Assembly (NCBI RefSeq): GCF_000741285.1
Contig: NZ_JGZE01000003.1
Location: 1 to 40,526, forward strand
Source of the DNA: Bifidobacterium mongoliense DSM 21395
GTDB taxonomy: Bacteria > Actinomycetota > Actinomycetes > Actinomycetales > Bifidobacteriaceae
Direction of reading: 5' to 3'
Length of the DNA: 40,526 nucleotides
Position numbers and translations under genes: made by a program. Position 1 is the first letter of the stretch. Every line of letters starts with the position of its first letter. This document shows positions 26,472-35,701 of the stretch, one piece after another. A model generated the notes under the pieces. The model made no database searches, was not told the origin of the DNA, and worked only from the letters and a program-made list of their open reading frames with translations.

Positions 26472-27683
26472 CTATCCGATGTATTGGGCGATGGCATGCC
26501 CGGCCGCCGCCTTCGCCCAATAGGTCCATGAGAAGTCGAGGATCGTGAACTTGACGGGTGCCGCCTGGCTCGGGCGGAACGAGCGGATGCCGCTGCGGAT
26601 GGACTCGGTGTTGAGTCGGGCCAGGAACGAGATCTCCCCGCTGATGAGGATGGTGTGGGGCAGCGCGAAGTTCTGCGCTGTTGCGATCAGGGTTCCCAGT
26701 CGGAAGCAGGTGCGGTTGATGAGGGTCTGCGCCTGCGGTGTGCCCGCCCGGGCATCGTGCGCAAAGTCGTCGAATCCGACCGCCTGCCCCAGTATGGTCG
26801 AATATTCCTGAGCGAGGGATGCCGTGGTGAGGCACTGCGCGCAGCCTTCGTGCCCGGCAAAGCAGCGGGGGCCGTGGTTGTCGACGAGGACGTGGCCGAT
26901 CAGTCCGTAGCTGTTATCGGGATCGTCGACCGGATGGCCATGCTCGCTCAGAGCGTAGCCCACGCCCACGCCGATTGTTAGGAGTGCGAAACGGGGCAGG
27001 CCGATGCCCGCGCCGAACCAGTTCTCATACACCAGAAGGGTGTTGAGGTCGTTCGCGATGACGGTGGGTATGCCGCAGGCCTCCTCCAGCATCGCGGAGA
27101 CATGTACGGTGTCGTCCCAATGGAGGAACGGCGCATAGGTCACGTCCACGCCTTCCCGGGTGTGCGCGCCGATGCCTACGCCGACAAGGACCGGTGAAGG
27201 TGTCACCGAGGCGGCCACCCGGTTCACGATGCCTGCAATCTGTGCGATTACCGCCTGCGGCTCCGTGGAGACGAGCGACTCGGTATGGCAGGATGTGAGT
27301 TCATGGCAGAGTGCATCGACCACGATCACGCTTACATCCGTGTCATGGACGGATACGCCGACGAATGAACGTTCTTCGGCCCGCAGGCGCATCGACGTGC
27401 GGGGCCTGCCCCGACGTTCGGCACGCTCCTTGGGTGTGAAATCGCGGGGCAACCGGCCGGGCCCATGAGTGGAGTCGTTGATCTCCTCGATCACGCCGGC
27501 ATAGATGAGGTCGCTGGTGATGCGTGACAGGGCACCTTGCGATAGTCCGAGGATTTGGGAGAGGGCAGTGCGTGAAATGGGTCCGTATTGGGTGATGGCC
27601 TGTGCCACGTGTCGGGTGAAATCCGATCCCATGAACCACCGTTTCGGTGCGTTGTCGCTACGCATGCCGTCCTTTCGCTGCAT
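26472..27683 (-). CDS. ROK-family transcriptional regulator
   Basis: This 403-aa repressor-type protein combines an N-terminal winged helix-turn-helix (about 20-75; ITQYGPISRTALSQILGLSQGALSRI) with a ROK sugar-kinase-like domain. The phosphate-binding DxGxT motif of ROK kinases is absent (GVSVHDTDVSVIV instead), so it should sense rather than phosphorylate a sugar. The zinc-site region reads CFAGHEGCAQCLTTAS, and the sugar-site Asn-Asp (IANDLNTLL) is present. It is divergent from the solute-binding protein gene, 148 bp away, and convergent with aga. It therefore probably controls the alpha-galactoside/glucoside cluster and itself. ATG 27683 has AAGGGA 7 nt upstream; ATG 27665 with AAAGGA is a second choice. 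Confidence 0.9.
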   Translation of the reverse strand: MQRKDGMRSDNAPKRWFMGSDFTRHVAQAITQYGPISRTALSQILGLSQGALSRITSDLIYAGVIEEINDSTHGPGRLPRDFTPKERAERRGRPRTSMRLRAEERSFVGVSVHDTDVSVIVVDALCHELTSCHTESLVSTEPQAVIAQIAGIVNRVAASVTPSPVLVGVGIGAHTREGVDVTYAPFLHWDDTVHVSAMLEEACGIPTVIANDLNTLLVYENWFGAGIGLPRFALLTIGVGVGYALSEHGHPVDDPDNSYGLIGHVLVDNHGPRCFAGHEGCAQCLTTASLAQEYSTILGQAVGFDDFAHDARAGTPQAQTLINRTCFRLGTLIATAQNFALPHTILISGEISFLARLNTESIRSGIRSFRPSQAAPVKFTILDFSWTYWAKAAAGHAIAQYIG

Positions 27684-27831
27684 TATTTTCCCTTATTGTA
27701 CAATTCGTGGCTTATTTCTTGCCGAGTGAGACATAATGCGCGAGATGGGAAGAAAAGATCGGGGGTCCTATGGTTGGTGCATGTGCGGTTGCAGCGCAGT
27801 TGCTGTGATCCTCGGGCTAAGGAGTCGCGTA
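27684..27831. promoter_or_regulatory. Divergent control region between ROK regulator and ABC operon
   Basis: This AT-richer 148-bp gap has two similar blocks, TTATTTTCCCTTATT (27686-27700) and CTTATTTCTTGCC (27712-27724), that share TTATTT and could be operator half-sites for the ROK protein. CATAAT (27731-27736) is a possible -10 box for the ABC operon, but no good -35 box is placed for it. AAGGAG (27819-27824) is the ribosome-binding site of the solute-binding protein gene. Confidence 0.35.
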
Positions 27832-29124
27832 ATGCAAACAGAGGAAACACGCCGGCCAATGCTGCCTGCGCGCCGGGTGTGGAAGAAGGCCGTCACAGTG
27901 GTATGCGCCGCCGTGATGGGACTCGGCATGGCCGGGTGTTCTTCCACGGGCGCCCAGTCGGTCACGCTGGATTTCTTCCAGTTCAAGGCCGAGGCCGCTG
28001 ATCAATTCAAGTCGATGGTGGCGGAATTCGAGAGGCAGAATCCCGGTATTCATGTGAATATCAACAATTCCGCCAATGCGCAGACCGATCTGCGCACCCG
28101 ATTCGTGAAGAACCGGGTGCCCGATGTCATTACGTTCAATGGTGACATCAACTTCGGCCAGTTCGCCGCATCGGGGGTCTTCCACGACTTCACGGACGAT
28201 CCGATGGTCAAGGAGCTCAATCCGGGCATGGTCAAGATCGCCAGGAATCTGGTGCAGACCACCGATCCCGCGAAGAAACGTCTGTATGGCCTGCCATTCG
28301 CCGGCAATGCCTCCGGGTACATCTACAACAAGGAACTGTGGCGCAAGGCCGGGGTTGATCCGAACAATCCGCCGAAGACCTGGACCGAGTTCGAAGCCAT
28401 GCTTCAGCTCTTCGCCGATAAGGGCATCAACCCGTTGCAGGCTTCGTTGGCCGACTCTTGGACCACCCAGGCGCCGCTCGCGTCCTTGGCAGGCACGCTG
28501 GTGCCGGAAAGCAGATACGCCGACCTCAGGAGGGGCACGACGAACTTCAAGGAGCTGTGGGGCGACGCGGGGTCGAAGGTGGCCAAGCTGTACACGTATT
28601 CCAAGTCCGATCTGGGCGTCACCTACCAGCAGGGCACGCAGAACTTCGCCAAGGGGTCCGCCGCCATCATTCCGTTGGGCACCTATGCGATCCCGCAGAT
28701 CACCCTCATCAACCCGCACATGGACCTTGGTTTCGCCCAGATGCCGGCGAGCGATGACCCCAAGGCGCAGACCCTGACCGCCGGCAACGACGTCATGCTC
28801 ACCGTGGGGGCCAACACCAAGCATCCCAGGGAGGCCATGAAGTTCGTGAGGTTCCTCATGCAGGAGAAGCAGCTGAAGACCTACGCCGATGCCCAGTCAG
28901 CCATCACGCCGTCCAAGAAGACGTACTTCGGCAACAAGGCTCTCACGGGGATCCGTCCGTTCTTCGCCAGCAACAGGCTCGCCGATTTCTGCGACCATTA
29001 CATTCCGGCCTCGATCAACATCGGTGGTTACCTGCAGACGTTGGTGATGTCCGGCAACGTCCAGCAGTTCACCGATGCGATGCAGTCCGAATGGGATAAA
29101 GTCCAAGCTAGGACGTTTGAGTAA
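27832..29124 (+). CDS. Sugar ABC transporter solute-binding lipoprotein (CUT1)
   Basis: This 430-aa family-1 extracellular solute-binding protein should capture oligosaccharides at the cell surface. It has a lipoprotein signal: basic start (RRVWKK), hydrophobic core ([16 protein letters not shown]) and lipobox Cys36 in MAGCSS. The mature protein shows family features such as [52 protein letters not shown], and a late [15 protein letters not shown] 27832 has AAGGAG 7 nt upstream; longer versions are unsupported. Alpha-galactosidase and GH13 alpha-glucosidase neighbours suggest alpha-1,6-linked ligands (raffinose family, isomaltooligosaccharides), as shown for a similar Bifidobacterium animalis locus. 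That assignment is by context. Confidence 0.92.
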   Translation: MQTEETRRPMLPARRVWKKAVTVVCAAVMGLGMAGCSSTGAQSVTLDFFQFKAEAADQFKSMVAEFERQNPGIHVNINNSANAQTDLRTRFVKNRVPDVITFNGDINFGQFAASGVFHDFTDDPMVKELNPGMVKIARNLVQTTDPAKKRLYGLPFAGNASGYIYNKELWRKAGVDPNNPPKTWTEFEAMLQLFADKGINPLQASLADSWTTQAPLASLAGTLVPESRYADLRRGTTNFKELWGDAGSKVAKLYTYSKSDLGVTYQQGTQNFAKGSAAIIPLGTYAIPQITLINPHMDLGFAQMPASDDPKAQTLTAGNDVMLTVGANTKHPREAMKFVRFLMQEKQLKTYADAQSAITPSKKTYFGNKALTGIRPFFASNRLADFCDHYIPASINIGGYLQTLVMSGNVQQFTDAMQSEWDKVQARTFE

Positions 29125-29144
29125 GCAGGGAAGGAAGCAAGAGT

Positions 29145-30083
29145 ATGTCTAGTGCAACTATGCGCCCAGGCGCATCAGAATCGGCGGAACCAGCCAAGAA
29201 GCGGAGCATGTCCGCGTTCTCCGATCGTAAGGTGGATTCCGCGTATTACTGGATGGCCGTCCCGGCGGCCGTTCTGTTCGCCGTCTTCCTGTACGTGCCG
29301 TTCATTCAGGGCATTGCGTATTCGTTCACGAATTCGCAGGGCTACGGCAACTTCAAATGGGTCGGTTTCAAGAACTACGTCGCGCTGTTCAGCGACGGCC
29401 GTGTCGGCAGCGCCTATATGTTCACGTTCTTCATCGCCATTGTCATCACCGTACTGATCAACGTCCTCGCGATGTTCCTCGCGGTGGCGCTCAACGGCAA
29501 GATCGCCTTCAAGAACGGGTTTCGCGCGATCTTCTTTGTGCCTTACACCTTGGGTGTGCTGGTCATCGGCTATGTGTTCAAGTACATCTTCATGACCCCG
29601 CTGCCCGCTTTGGGCAAGTCGCTGCATATCGCCTGGCTGGCCGACCCGCTGATTACGAACGAGCAGTACTCATGGGTGCCGATCGTCTTCCTAGCCGTAT
29701 GGCAGGGCGTGGCGTATTCCATCCTCATCTATCTCGCCGGTCTGCAGACCATCGATGACCAGATCTACGAGGCCGCCGCCATCGATGGTGTCAACGCTTG
29801 GCAGAACTTCTGGAAAATCACCTTCCCGTTGATCGGGCCCTTCTTCACCATCAACTTGGTGTTGACGATGAAGAACGCGCTGGGCACGTTCGATCAGGTC
29901 GTGGCTTTGACGGATGGCGGACCGAACTCGGCGACGGAAACCGTCACCTACCTCATCTGGAAGGGCGGTCTGACCGGTGGTGAATACGCCTATCAGACGT
30001 CGAACGCCGTGCTCTTCTTCATCGTGCTCGCCATCATCGCATTCATTCAGCTGAAATTCTTCGGCGACCGGGAAAAGGTCTGA
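29145..30083 (+). CDS. Sugar ABC transporter permease (MalF-type)
   Basis: This 312-aa inner-membrane permease has six predicted helices, the first following a polar 35-residue N-terminus. The EAA loop that docks the ATPase is EAAAIDGVNAWQNFWKITFP. GGAAGG precedes the ATG, which is 20 bp after the solute-binding protein stop, so it is the second gene of the operon. With the next gene it forms the transmembrane heterodimer. No ATPase gene is present in the operon, so an MsmK-type ATPase is expected to bind the EAA loops. Confidence 0.93.
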   Translation: MSSATMRPGASESAEPAKKRSMSAFSDRKVDSAYYWMAVPAAVLFAVFLYVPFIQGIAYSFTNSQGYGNFKWVGFKNYVALFSDGRVGSAYMFTFFIAIVITVLINVLAMFLAVALNGKIAFKNGFRAIFFVPYTLGVLVIGYVFKYIFMTPLPALGKSLHIAWLADPLITNEQYSWVPIVFLAVWQGVAYSILIYLAGLQTIDDQIYEAAAIDGVNAWQNFWKITFPLIGPFFTINLVLTMKNALGTFDQVVALTDGGPNSATETVTYLIWKGGLTGGEYAYQTSNAVLFFIVLAIIAFIQLKFFGDREKV

Positions 30084-30100
30084 GGGAAGGTTCACACATC

Positions 30101-30979
30101 ATGACTACTGCAATGTCCACGCTGTCGACGGAGGGCTCCGCCAACGACAAGCCGGTCAAATATCACAGGGACCACAACATCAATTGGTGGCTTACCGGCC
30201 TGATCGGCGTGCTGTCGCTCACCATCCTCGTGCCGCTCTACTTCGCCATCGTCACGGCGCTCAAGACGCCGGGCGAGGCCGGCACGTTCTCACTGCCCTC
30301 AACGTGGCAGTGGCAGAACTTCATCGACGCCGCCAATAAAGTGAATTACCCCAAGGCCGCCATGAACTCGGCGATCATCACGCTCGTCGCAGTGGCCCTG
30401 ACCTTGCTCACCAACACCTTCGTGGCGTACGCGGTGGCGCGCAACATGGATAAGATCTTCTTCCGGTTGCTGTACTACTTCTTCATCGCCGCCATGTTCG
30501 TGCCGTTCCCGGTCATCATGCTGCCGTTGGCCAAGCAGATGGGCTCTTGGCATCTCGATAACCAGCTCGGTCTGGTGATTCTCTACACGGTGTTGGGTCT
30601 GGGCACCAACCTGTTCATCGTGACCGGATTCATCCGTTCGATTCCGATCTCGCTTGAGGAGGCGGCCCGCATTGATGGTGCAAGCACCTGGCGCATCTTC
30701 TGGAAGATTATCTTCCCGCTGATGGGTCCCATCAATGCCACGCTTGCGATCCTCACCGCGCTCTGGGCATGGAACGACTTCCTCATGCCCCTGATCGTGC
30801 TTACCGATCAGACGAACCAGACGATTCCTCTGGCCCAGTATGTGTTCAGCTCACAGTTCGCCACCAATTACCCGATGGCTTTCTCGAGCTACCTCATGGC
30901 CATGGCTCCGATTCTCATCGTCTACATCTTCGCCCAGAAGTGGGTTGTGGGCGGAGTCATGAGGGGTGCGGTCAAATAA
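30101..30979 (+). CDS. Sugar ABC transporter permease (MalG-type)
   Basis: This 292-aa permease is the second membrane subunit. It has six predicted helices and the EAA loop EEAARIDGASTWRIFWKIIF, and it ends QKWVVGGVMRGAVK as is usual for MalG-like proteins. It starts 17 bp after the first permease with GGGAAGG upstream. A strong 18-bp hairpin lies just after its stop and separates it from the alpha-glucosidase gene, which suggests lower or separately controlled expression of the latter. Confidence 0.93.
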   Translation: MTTAMSTLSTEGSANDKPVKYHRDHNINWWLTGLIGVLSLTILVPLYFAIVTALKTPGEAGTFSLPSTWQWQNFIDAANKVNYPKAAMNSAIITLVAVALTLLTNTFVAYAVARNMDKIFFRLLYYFFIAAMFVPFPVIMLPLAKQMGSWHLDNQLGLVILYTVLGLGTNLFIVTGFIRSIPISLEEAARIDGASTWRIFWKIIFPLMGPINATLAILTALWAWNDFLMPLIVLTDQTNQTIPLAQYVFSSQFATNYPMAFSSYLMAMAPILIVYIFAQKWVVGGVMRGAVK

Positions 30980-30985
30980 ACGGCG

Positions 30986-31030
30986 TAACACGGTCGTCCG
31001 CGGAGGAGTGCATTCCGCGGGCGGCCGTGT
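30986..31030 (+). terminator. Strong hairpin between permease and alpha-glucosidase genes
   Basis: An 18-bp stem with only two G-T pairs (AACACGGTCGTCCGCGGA with TCCGCGGGCGGCCGTGTT) closes a 9-nt loop, 6 bp after the permease stop. There is no T-run (GTATCAGTC follows), so it may stabilise the 3' end of the transporter mRNA or terminate partially rather than act as a classical terminator. Confidence 0.55.
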
Positions 31031-31111
31031 TGTATCAGTCAAAGATCCGTGACCGAGTGGCGGTCACGGTTGGCGCGGCTTCGATCGTCGCAGAGAAGGA
31101 AAGGTACGGTT

Positions 31112-32998
31112 ATGGTTGCTTCGCAACGGGCGTTCATCGCCGATGATATTCGCACCAATGGCGCCACCCCGAATCCGTGGTGGGCCAATGCCGTGGTGTA
31201 TCAGATCTACCCGCGCAGTTTCCAGGATTCCAATGGTGATGGTTTCGGCGACCTGCGCGGCATCGAGTCGAGACTGGACTATCTGGCCGACCTCGGCGTC
31301 GACGTGGTGTGGCTGAGCCCCGTTTATCGTTCGCCGCAGGACGACAACGGCTACGACATCTCCGATTATCAGGATATCGATCCCATGTTCGGCACTCTCG
31401 AGGACATGGACCGGCTCATCGCCGCGGTGCACCAACGCGGCATGAAACTGGTCATGGATCTCGTGGTCAATCACACCTCCGACGAGCACGCCTGGTTCCA
31501 GGCTTCGCGCCATGCCGGCGATCCGCACGCCGACTGGTATTGGTGGCGGCCGGCGCGGGCCGGGCACGAACCGGGCACGCCCGGGGCGGAGCCGAACCGT
31601 TGGGGTTCGTACTTCGGCGGATCCGCCTGGCAGTACGATGCCCAACGCGGCGAGTATTTCCTGCACCAGTTCTCGGCCAAACAGCCCGATCTCAATTGGG
31701 AGAACCCCGAGTTGCGGCGCGCCGTCTACGCCATGATGAATTGGTGGATGGACCGTGGTATCGATGGGTTCCGCATGGATGTGATCGTGTTGATCTCCAA
31801 GATGCTCGACGCCGAGGGCAGGCTGCCTGGTGAGGCCGGTTCAGGTATCGCCGATGGGCCCGTGCTGGAGGACGGCTACAGCTCCCCGAGTCCCTTCTGC
31901 ACTGATGGCCCGCGGCTTGACGAGTACCTGCGCGAGATGCGCCGCGAGGTCTTCGCCGGTCGCAGCGGCTATCTCACGGTGGGCGAGGCGCCGGGCCTCA
32001 GTGATGTGCGTAACGGATATATCAGCGATCCGGCCCACCAGGAGCTCGACATGCTGTTCCTCTTCGACCATGTCGGGATCGATCAGGACGGGTCCAAATG
32101 GAATCCGACGCCGTTCGAACCGGCGAAGCTCCGCACCGTCATGATGCGGCAGCAGGCCGCACTGCGGCAGGCCGGGTGGGCCAGTCTCTATATGGACAAC
32201 CACGACCAGCCCCGTGTGGTCTCGCGATGGGGCGACACCTCGACCGAAGCGCTGCGGTCCCGTTCGGCGAAGGCGCTGGCGCTCATGCTGCATCTGCACC
32301 GCGGCACGCCATACATCTATCAGGGCGAGGAGCTGGGCATGACCAACGCCGGGTTCACGGAACTGGGGCAGTACCGTGACCTCGAGTCAATCAACATGTA
32401 CCACCAGCTCGTCGATGAAGCGAAGGTGCAGACGCCGCAGTCCATGCTCCACGCCATCGCGCGTATGGGCCGGGACAACGCGCGCACCCCGATGCAATGG
32501 GACGGGTCGCGCTACGCGGGCTTCACCGCGCCCGATGCCCCGACGGAGCCGTGGATCGCGGTCAACCCCAACCATGTCGACATCAACGTGGCGGCCGAAT
32601 TCGATGACCCCGATTCCGTGTATGCGTTCTACAAGAGACTCATCGCCCTGCGCCACACCGACGCGGTGGTGGCCGCGGGGGTCTGGGACGCCATCGACGT
32701 CGAGGATCCGGCCGTCTATGCGTTCACGCGCACCGTGGCCCGGGCCGATGGCGCCGAGTCGAAACTGCTCGTCGTGGCGAACCTGACTTCGCGTGTGGCG
32801 AACATGCCGCACGACAGCCGGTCCCTGCTCGCTGAGACGGCGACGCAGCCAGGTGCCGACGGCGATGGCGAGTCAAGCTGCGCCGGGTTCGAGGCCTCGA
32901 AGCTGGTCATCAGTACGGTTTCGGAGGCACGCACCCTGTCGTCGATGCATGATGGCGGGCTGTTGCCGTGGGAGGCGTTCGTGTACCGTCTCTCCTGA
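31112..32998 (+). CDS. agl: Alpha-glucosidase, GH13 (oligo-1,6-glucosidase-like)
   Basis: This 628-aa cytoplasmic enzyme should release glucose from imported alpha-glucosides. The GH13 motifs are clear: VVYQIYPRSFQDSNGDGFGD, LVMDLVVNHTSDEH, nucleophile D223 in GFRMDVIVLISK, acid/base E292 in LTVGEAPG and D365 in MDNHDQPR. The residue after the nucleophile is Val, a feature linked to alpha-1,6 (isomaltase-type) preference in the GH13_31 group, whereas maltases often have Thr or Ala. The C-terminal domain contains a short low-complexity stretch (TQPGADGDGESSCAG). ATG 31112 is preceded by AAGGAAAGG. It follows the permease operon after a strong hairpin and completes the uptake-and-hydrolysis cluster. 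Sucrose or trehalulose activity is possible. Confidence 0.9.
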   Translation: MVASQRAFIADDIRTNGATPNPWWANAVVYQIYPRSFQDSNGDGFGDLRGIESRLDYLADLGVDVVWLSPVYRSPQDDNGYDISDYQDIDPMFGTLEDMDRLIAAVHQRGMKLVMDLVVNHTSDEHAWFQASRHAGDPHADWYWWRPARAGHEPGTPGAEPNRWGSYFGGSAWQYDAQRGEYFLHQFSAKQPDLNWENPELRRAVYAMMNWWMDRGIDGFRMDVIVLISKMLDAEGRLPGEAGSGIADGPVLEDGYSSPSPFCTDGPRLDEYLREMRREVFAGRSGYLTVGEAPGLSDVRNGYISDPAHQELDMLFLFDHVGIDQDGSKWNPTPFEPAKLRTVMMRQQAALRQAGWASLYMDNHDQPRVVSRWGDTSTEALRSRSAKALALMLHLHRGTPYIYQGEELGMTNAGFTELGQYRDLESINMYHQLVDEAKVQTPQSMLHAIARMGRDNARTPMQWDGSRYAGFTAPDAPTEPWIAVNPNHVDINVAAEFDDPDSVYAFYKRLIALRHTDAVVAAGVWDAIDVEDPAVYAFTRTVARADGAESKLLVVANLTSRVANMPHDSRSLLAETATQPGADGDGESSCAGFEASKLVISTVSEARTLSSMHDGGLLPWEAFVYRLS

Positions 32999-33039
32999 TG
33001 CGCGCGGACCCCTGGCGGGGTCGCGTGGGGTCGTTTCCG

Positions 33040-33065
33040 GTCCCGTTCTCGGCTCCATATGATAT
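33040..33065 (+). promoter_or_regulatory. Possible promoter of the trehalose gene
   Basis: TATGAT at 33059-33064 is a 5-of-6 match to a -10 box within an AT-rich palindromic patch (CCATATGATATATGTGG). The -35 region is poor. It would give a leader of about 65 nt for the OtsA-OtsB gene. Confidence 0.3.
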
Positions 33066-33135
33066 ATGTGGAAGTGGTACGAGCCGCATGGGCGGGAAGT
33101 CCCTGTTTCCATCCGGCCGTGGAAAACGGGTATGT

Positions 33136-35511
33136 ATGGCGAAACTGATCATAGTATCCAACAGACTGCCGTTCTCCGTGCATGAAGCGGAGGACGGCAG
33201 TTTTGCCATTAGGCAGAACGTTGGCGGCTTGGCGACGGCGATCGGTCCGTATCACGCGGCCCATCGCAACTGCGTGTGGGTGGGGTGGAGCGGCGACGAC
33301 CCCGAACGCTACTCCGACGAGCAGGTCGAGTCGATCCGTGCGGCATACGAGTCGAAACGTTGCACCGCGCTGTTCCTGAGTGCCGAGCAGATCGCGGGAT
33401 TCTATTCCGGTTTCTCGAATGACACCTTGTGGCCGTTGTTCCATGATTTCTCCCACGAAGCCGTGTTCGATGCGAAGACCTGGGAGAAGTATCAGGAGGT
33501 CAACCGGCTGTTCGCCGAGGCCGTCGCGCCGGTGGCGCAGCCGGGTGACACCGTATGGATTCAGGACTACCACCTCATGCTGCTGCCCGGACTGCTCCGG
33601 GAACGTTGCCCGGGGGTCTCCATCGGATGGTTCCTGCACGTGCCCTTCCCGAGTCCGGAGATCTTCCGGTCCCTGCCGTGGAGCCGTGAGATCCTCAACG
33701 GGGTGTTGGGTGCGGATCTCCTGGGATTCCACACCGTCGACTTTGTCAATAACTTCAAAGCCTGCGTCAAGACCCTGTTGGGGCTCGATTCGGGTGACGA
33801 CGGCCGGATCGCGTTGGAGGACGGGCGCGCGGCGACGGTCGACGCGTTCCCCATCGGCATCGACTACAACCTCTACCGGCGCACCTCGCATTCCAGCCTG
33901 GCCAAGGCCATGCGCCGCGGTATCGAGGAGGTCAGTGGCAAGCGGCCGGGGTTGCGCTACAATACCTCGCTGAGTGCCGAGGGGTCGGCCGCCCAGGAGG
34001 CGAGCTCGAGAAGCGGGAGCTGGTGGAGCCACCATGCGGACGAGGAGATGCCGGAACTCAATCTGGCTCGATCGGCCGCGGCAGTGGACCGGGCCAAGCC
34101 CAATAAGATCGTGGTCTCCGTCGATCGCCTCGACTACACGAAGGGCATCCCCGAGCGGCTGAGGGCCTTCGGACGGTTGCTCGAGCGCTACCCGGAATGG
34201 ACCGGCCACGTCACGTACTACCTGCTGGCCACGCCTTCGCGAGAAAGTGTCGAGACCTACCAACGCCTCAAGGCACAAGTGGACCAGCTCGTCGGTGAAA
34301 TCAACGGCCGCTACTCGTTGCTGGCCTGGACCCCGATCCACTACATCACGCGCTCGCTGCCCATCAAGCCGGTGTGCGGCATCTACGCGGCCGGGGACGT
34401 GGCATTGGTGACCCCGCTGCGCGACGGGATGAACCTCGTCGCCAAGGAGTACCTGGCCTGCCACGACGACCGTGACGGCGCCCTGGTGCTGTCGGATATG
34501 TGCGGCGCGGCCCGTGAACTAACGGAGGCCTTCATCGTCAACCCGTACGATATCGACAAGACCTGCGAGGCCTTGCACGACGCCCTGGAGATCGACGCGA
34601 CCGAGGCCCGGCGCCGTAACCGCGCCATGCAGGCCCGATTGAAGGCTCGGACCGCGGGCACCTGGTGCGCCGGATTCCTCGATGCGTTGCATCAGGTCGC
34701 CGATCCGTCGCTCGCCGATCGCCGCCTGCGCATGGATCAACGCGAAAGCATGATGAAGCAGTGGGGGCAGGCGCACCGCCGGCTGTTGCTCTGCGATTAC
34801 GACGGCACATTGACGCCGTTGGTGCGCGATCCCGACCATGCCCGTCCCACCACGACGTTGCGTGCCCTGCTCGGACGCATGGCCACACAGGACGGTGTCG
34901 ATCTGGTCATCGTCTCGGGCCGCAGCCACGACACCATGGATCGGTGGTTCGGTTCCCTGCCCGTGAGTCTCATCGCGGAACACGGGGCATGGATCAGTGA
35001 TGTTCCGGCCAACGGACGCACGTGGCGGCGCTCGCCGGATCTACCGGATGCCAAGGCGTGGCAGCCCATGATCGAGGAGGTCATGAAGAAGGCTGTCGAG
35101 ACGGTGCCGCGGTCGTTCATCGAGCACAAATCCGACGCCTTGGCCTGGCATTACCGCACCAGTGACCAACGCAGCGCGATGCGCGAGCGCCCTGTCCTGG
35201 TCGGTGAGCTGCGTACGGTATGCGGTCCCCTGGGCCTGATGGTGATGGAGAATTCCAAGGTCGTCGAGGTCTGCCCGCTCACGACGAGCAAGGGCAAGGC
35301 CGTTGGCCCGTGGGTATCGGGCGGTTCCTACGACTTCATGCTGGCGGTGGGCGATGACACCACCGACGAGACCATGTTCGCCGCGATGCCCGAGAGCGCC
35401 TGGACGATCAAGGTCGGGCCGGGACCGACGAAGGCCCGTTCGCGCATCATCAACGCGGCCGCATTGCATCGCCTGTTCGGCTATCTCATCGCCGAATCCG
35501 AGGCCCACTGA
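33136..35511 (+). CDS. Bifunctional trehalose-6-phosphate synthase/phosphatase fusion
   Basis: This 791-aa protein carries both steps of trehalose synthesis. Residues 1 to about 475 form an OtsA-type GT20 synthase (IIVSNRLPFSV, NVGGLATAI, IQDYHLMLLPGLLRE, GWFLHVPFPSPEIFR, VSVDRLDYTKGIPERL, LVTPLRDGMNLVAKEYLA), making trehalose-6-phosphate from UDP-glucose and glucose-6-phosphate. Residues about 540-791 form an OtsB-type HAD phosphatase (LLCDYDGTLTPLV with D554/D556, VIVSGRSHDTM, GDDTTDETMF). An insert at about 265-315, rich in Ser, Ala and Glu (RSGSWWSHHADEEM), interrupts the synthase before the second Rossmann domain. The fusion resembles eukaryotic-type and Bacteroidetes TPS-TPP proteins. 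The ATG at 33136 has only a weak ribosome-binding site, but family homology starts at once. Confidence 0.93.
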   Translation: MAKLIIVSNRLPFSVHEAEDGSFAIRQNVGGLATAIGPYHAAHRNCVWVGWSGDDPERYSDEQVESIRAAYESKRCTALFLSAEQIAGFYSGFSNDTLWPLFHDFSHEAVFDAKTWEKYQEVNRLFAEAVAPVAQPGDTVWIQDYHLMLLPGLLRERCPGVSIGWFLHVPFPSPEIFRSLPWSREILNGVLGADLLGFHTVDFVNNFKACVKTLLGLDSGDDGRIALEDGRAATVDAFPIGIDYNLYRRTSHSSLAKAMRRGIEEVSGKRPGLRYNTSLSAEGSAAQEASSRSGSWWSHHADEEMPELNLARSAAAVDRAKPNKIVVSVDRLDYTKGIPERLRAFGRLLERYPEWTGHVTYYLLATPSRESVETYQRLKAQVDQLVGEINGRYSLLAWTPIHYITRSLPIKPVCGIYAAGDVALVTPLRDGMNLVAKEYLACHDDRDGALVLSDMCGAARELTEAFIVNPYDIDKTCEALHDALEIDATEARRRNRAMQARLKARTAGTWCAGFLDALHQVADPSLADRRLRMDQRESMMKQWGQAHRRLLLCDYDGTLTPLVRDPDHARPTTTLRALLGRMATQDGVDLVIVSGRSHDTMDRWFGSLPVSLIAEHGAWISDVPANGRTWRRSPDLPDAKAWQPMIEEVMKKAVETVPRSFIEHKSDALAWHYRTSDQRSAMRERPVLVGELRTVCGPLGLMVMENSKVVEVCPLTTSKGKAVGPWVSGGSYDFMLAVGDDTTDETMFAAMPESAWTIKVGPGPTKARSRIINAAALHRLFGYLIAESEAH

Positions 35512-35701
35512 GCCCGTTCGCCAGGTGTTGGCGAGGTGCGCGTGAGGTGCGCGGGTACATCGGATGCGCTGCGCGGATGCGGTTTCCGGAACGCAGTCCA
35601 CGCTGAAAGCGGTGAGGATTGGTATTCCGTGAACCATGGCATCGTTTCATACGATGGACGGTTCGAGGGGAATGCGGTGCATATCCGCGATAATCCCCGA
35701 T

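Noticed and set aside
24103..26835. A 910-codon open frame on the minus strand opposite aga
   Set aside because: It lies antisense to a clear GH36 gene, has low-complexity His/Arg/Gly composition and no family motifs. It is a by-product of high-GC codon use.
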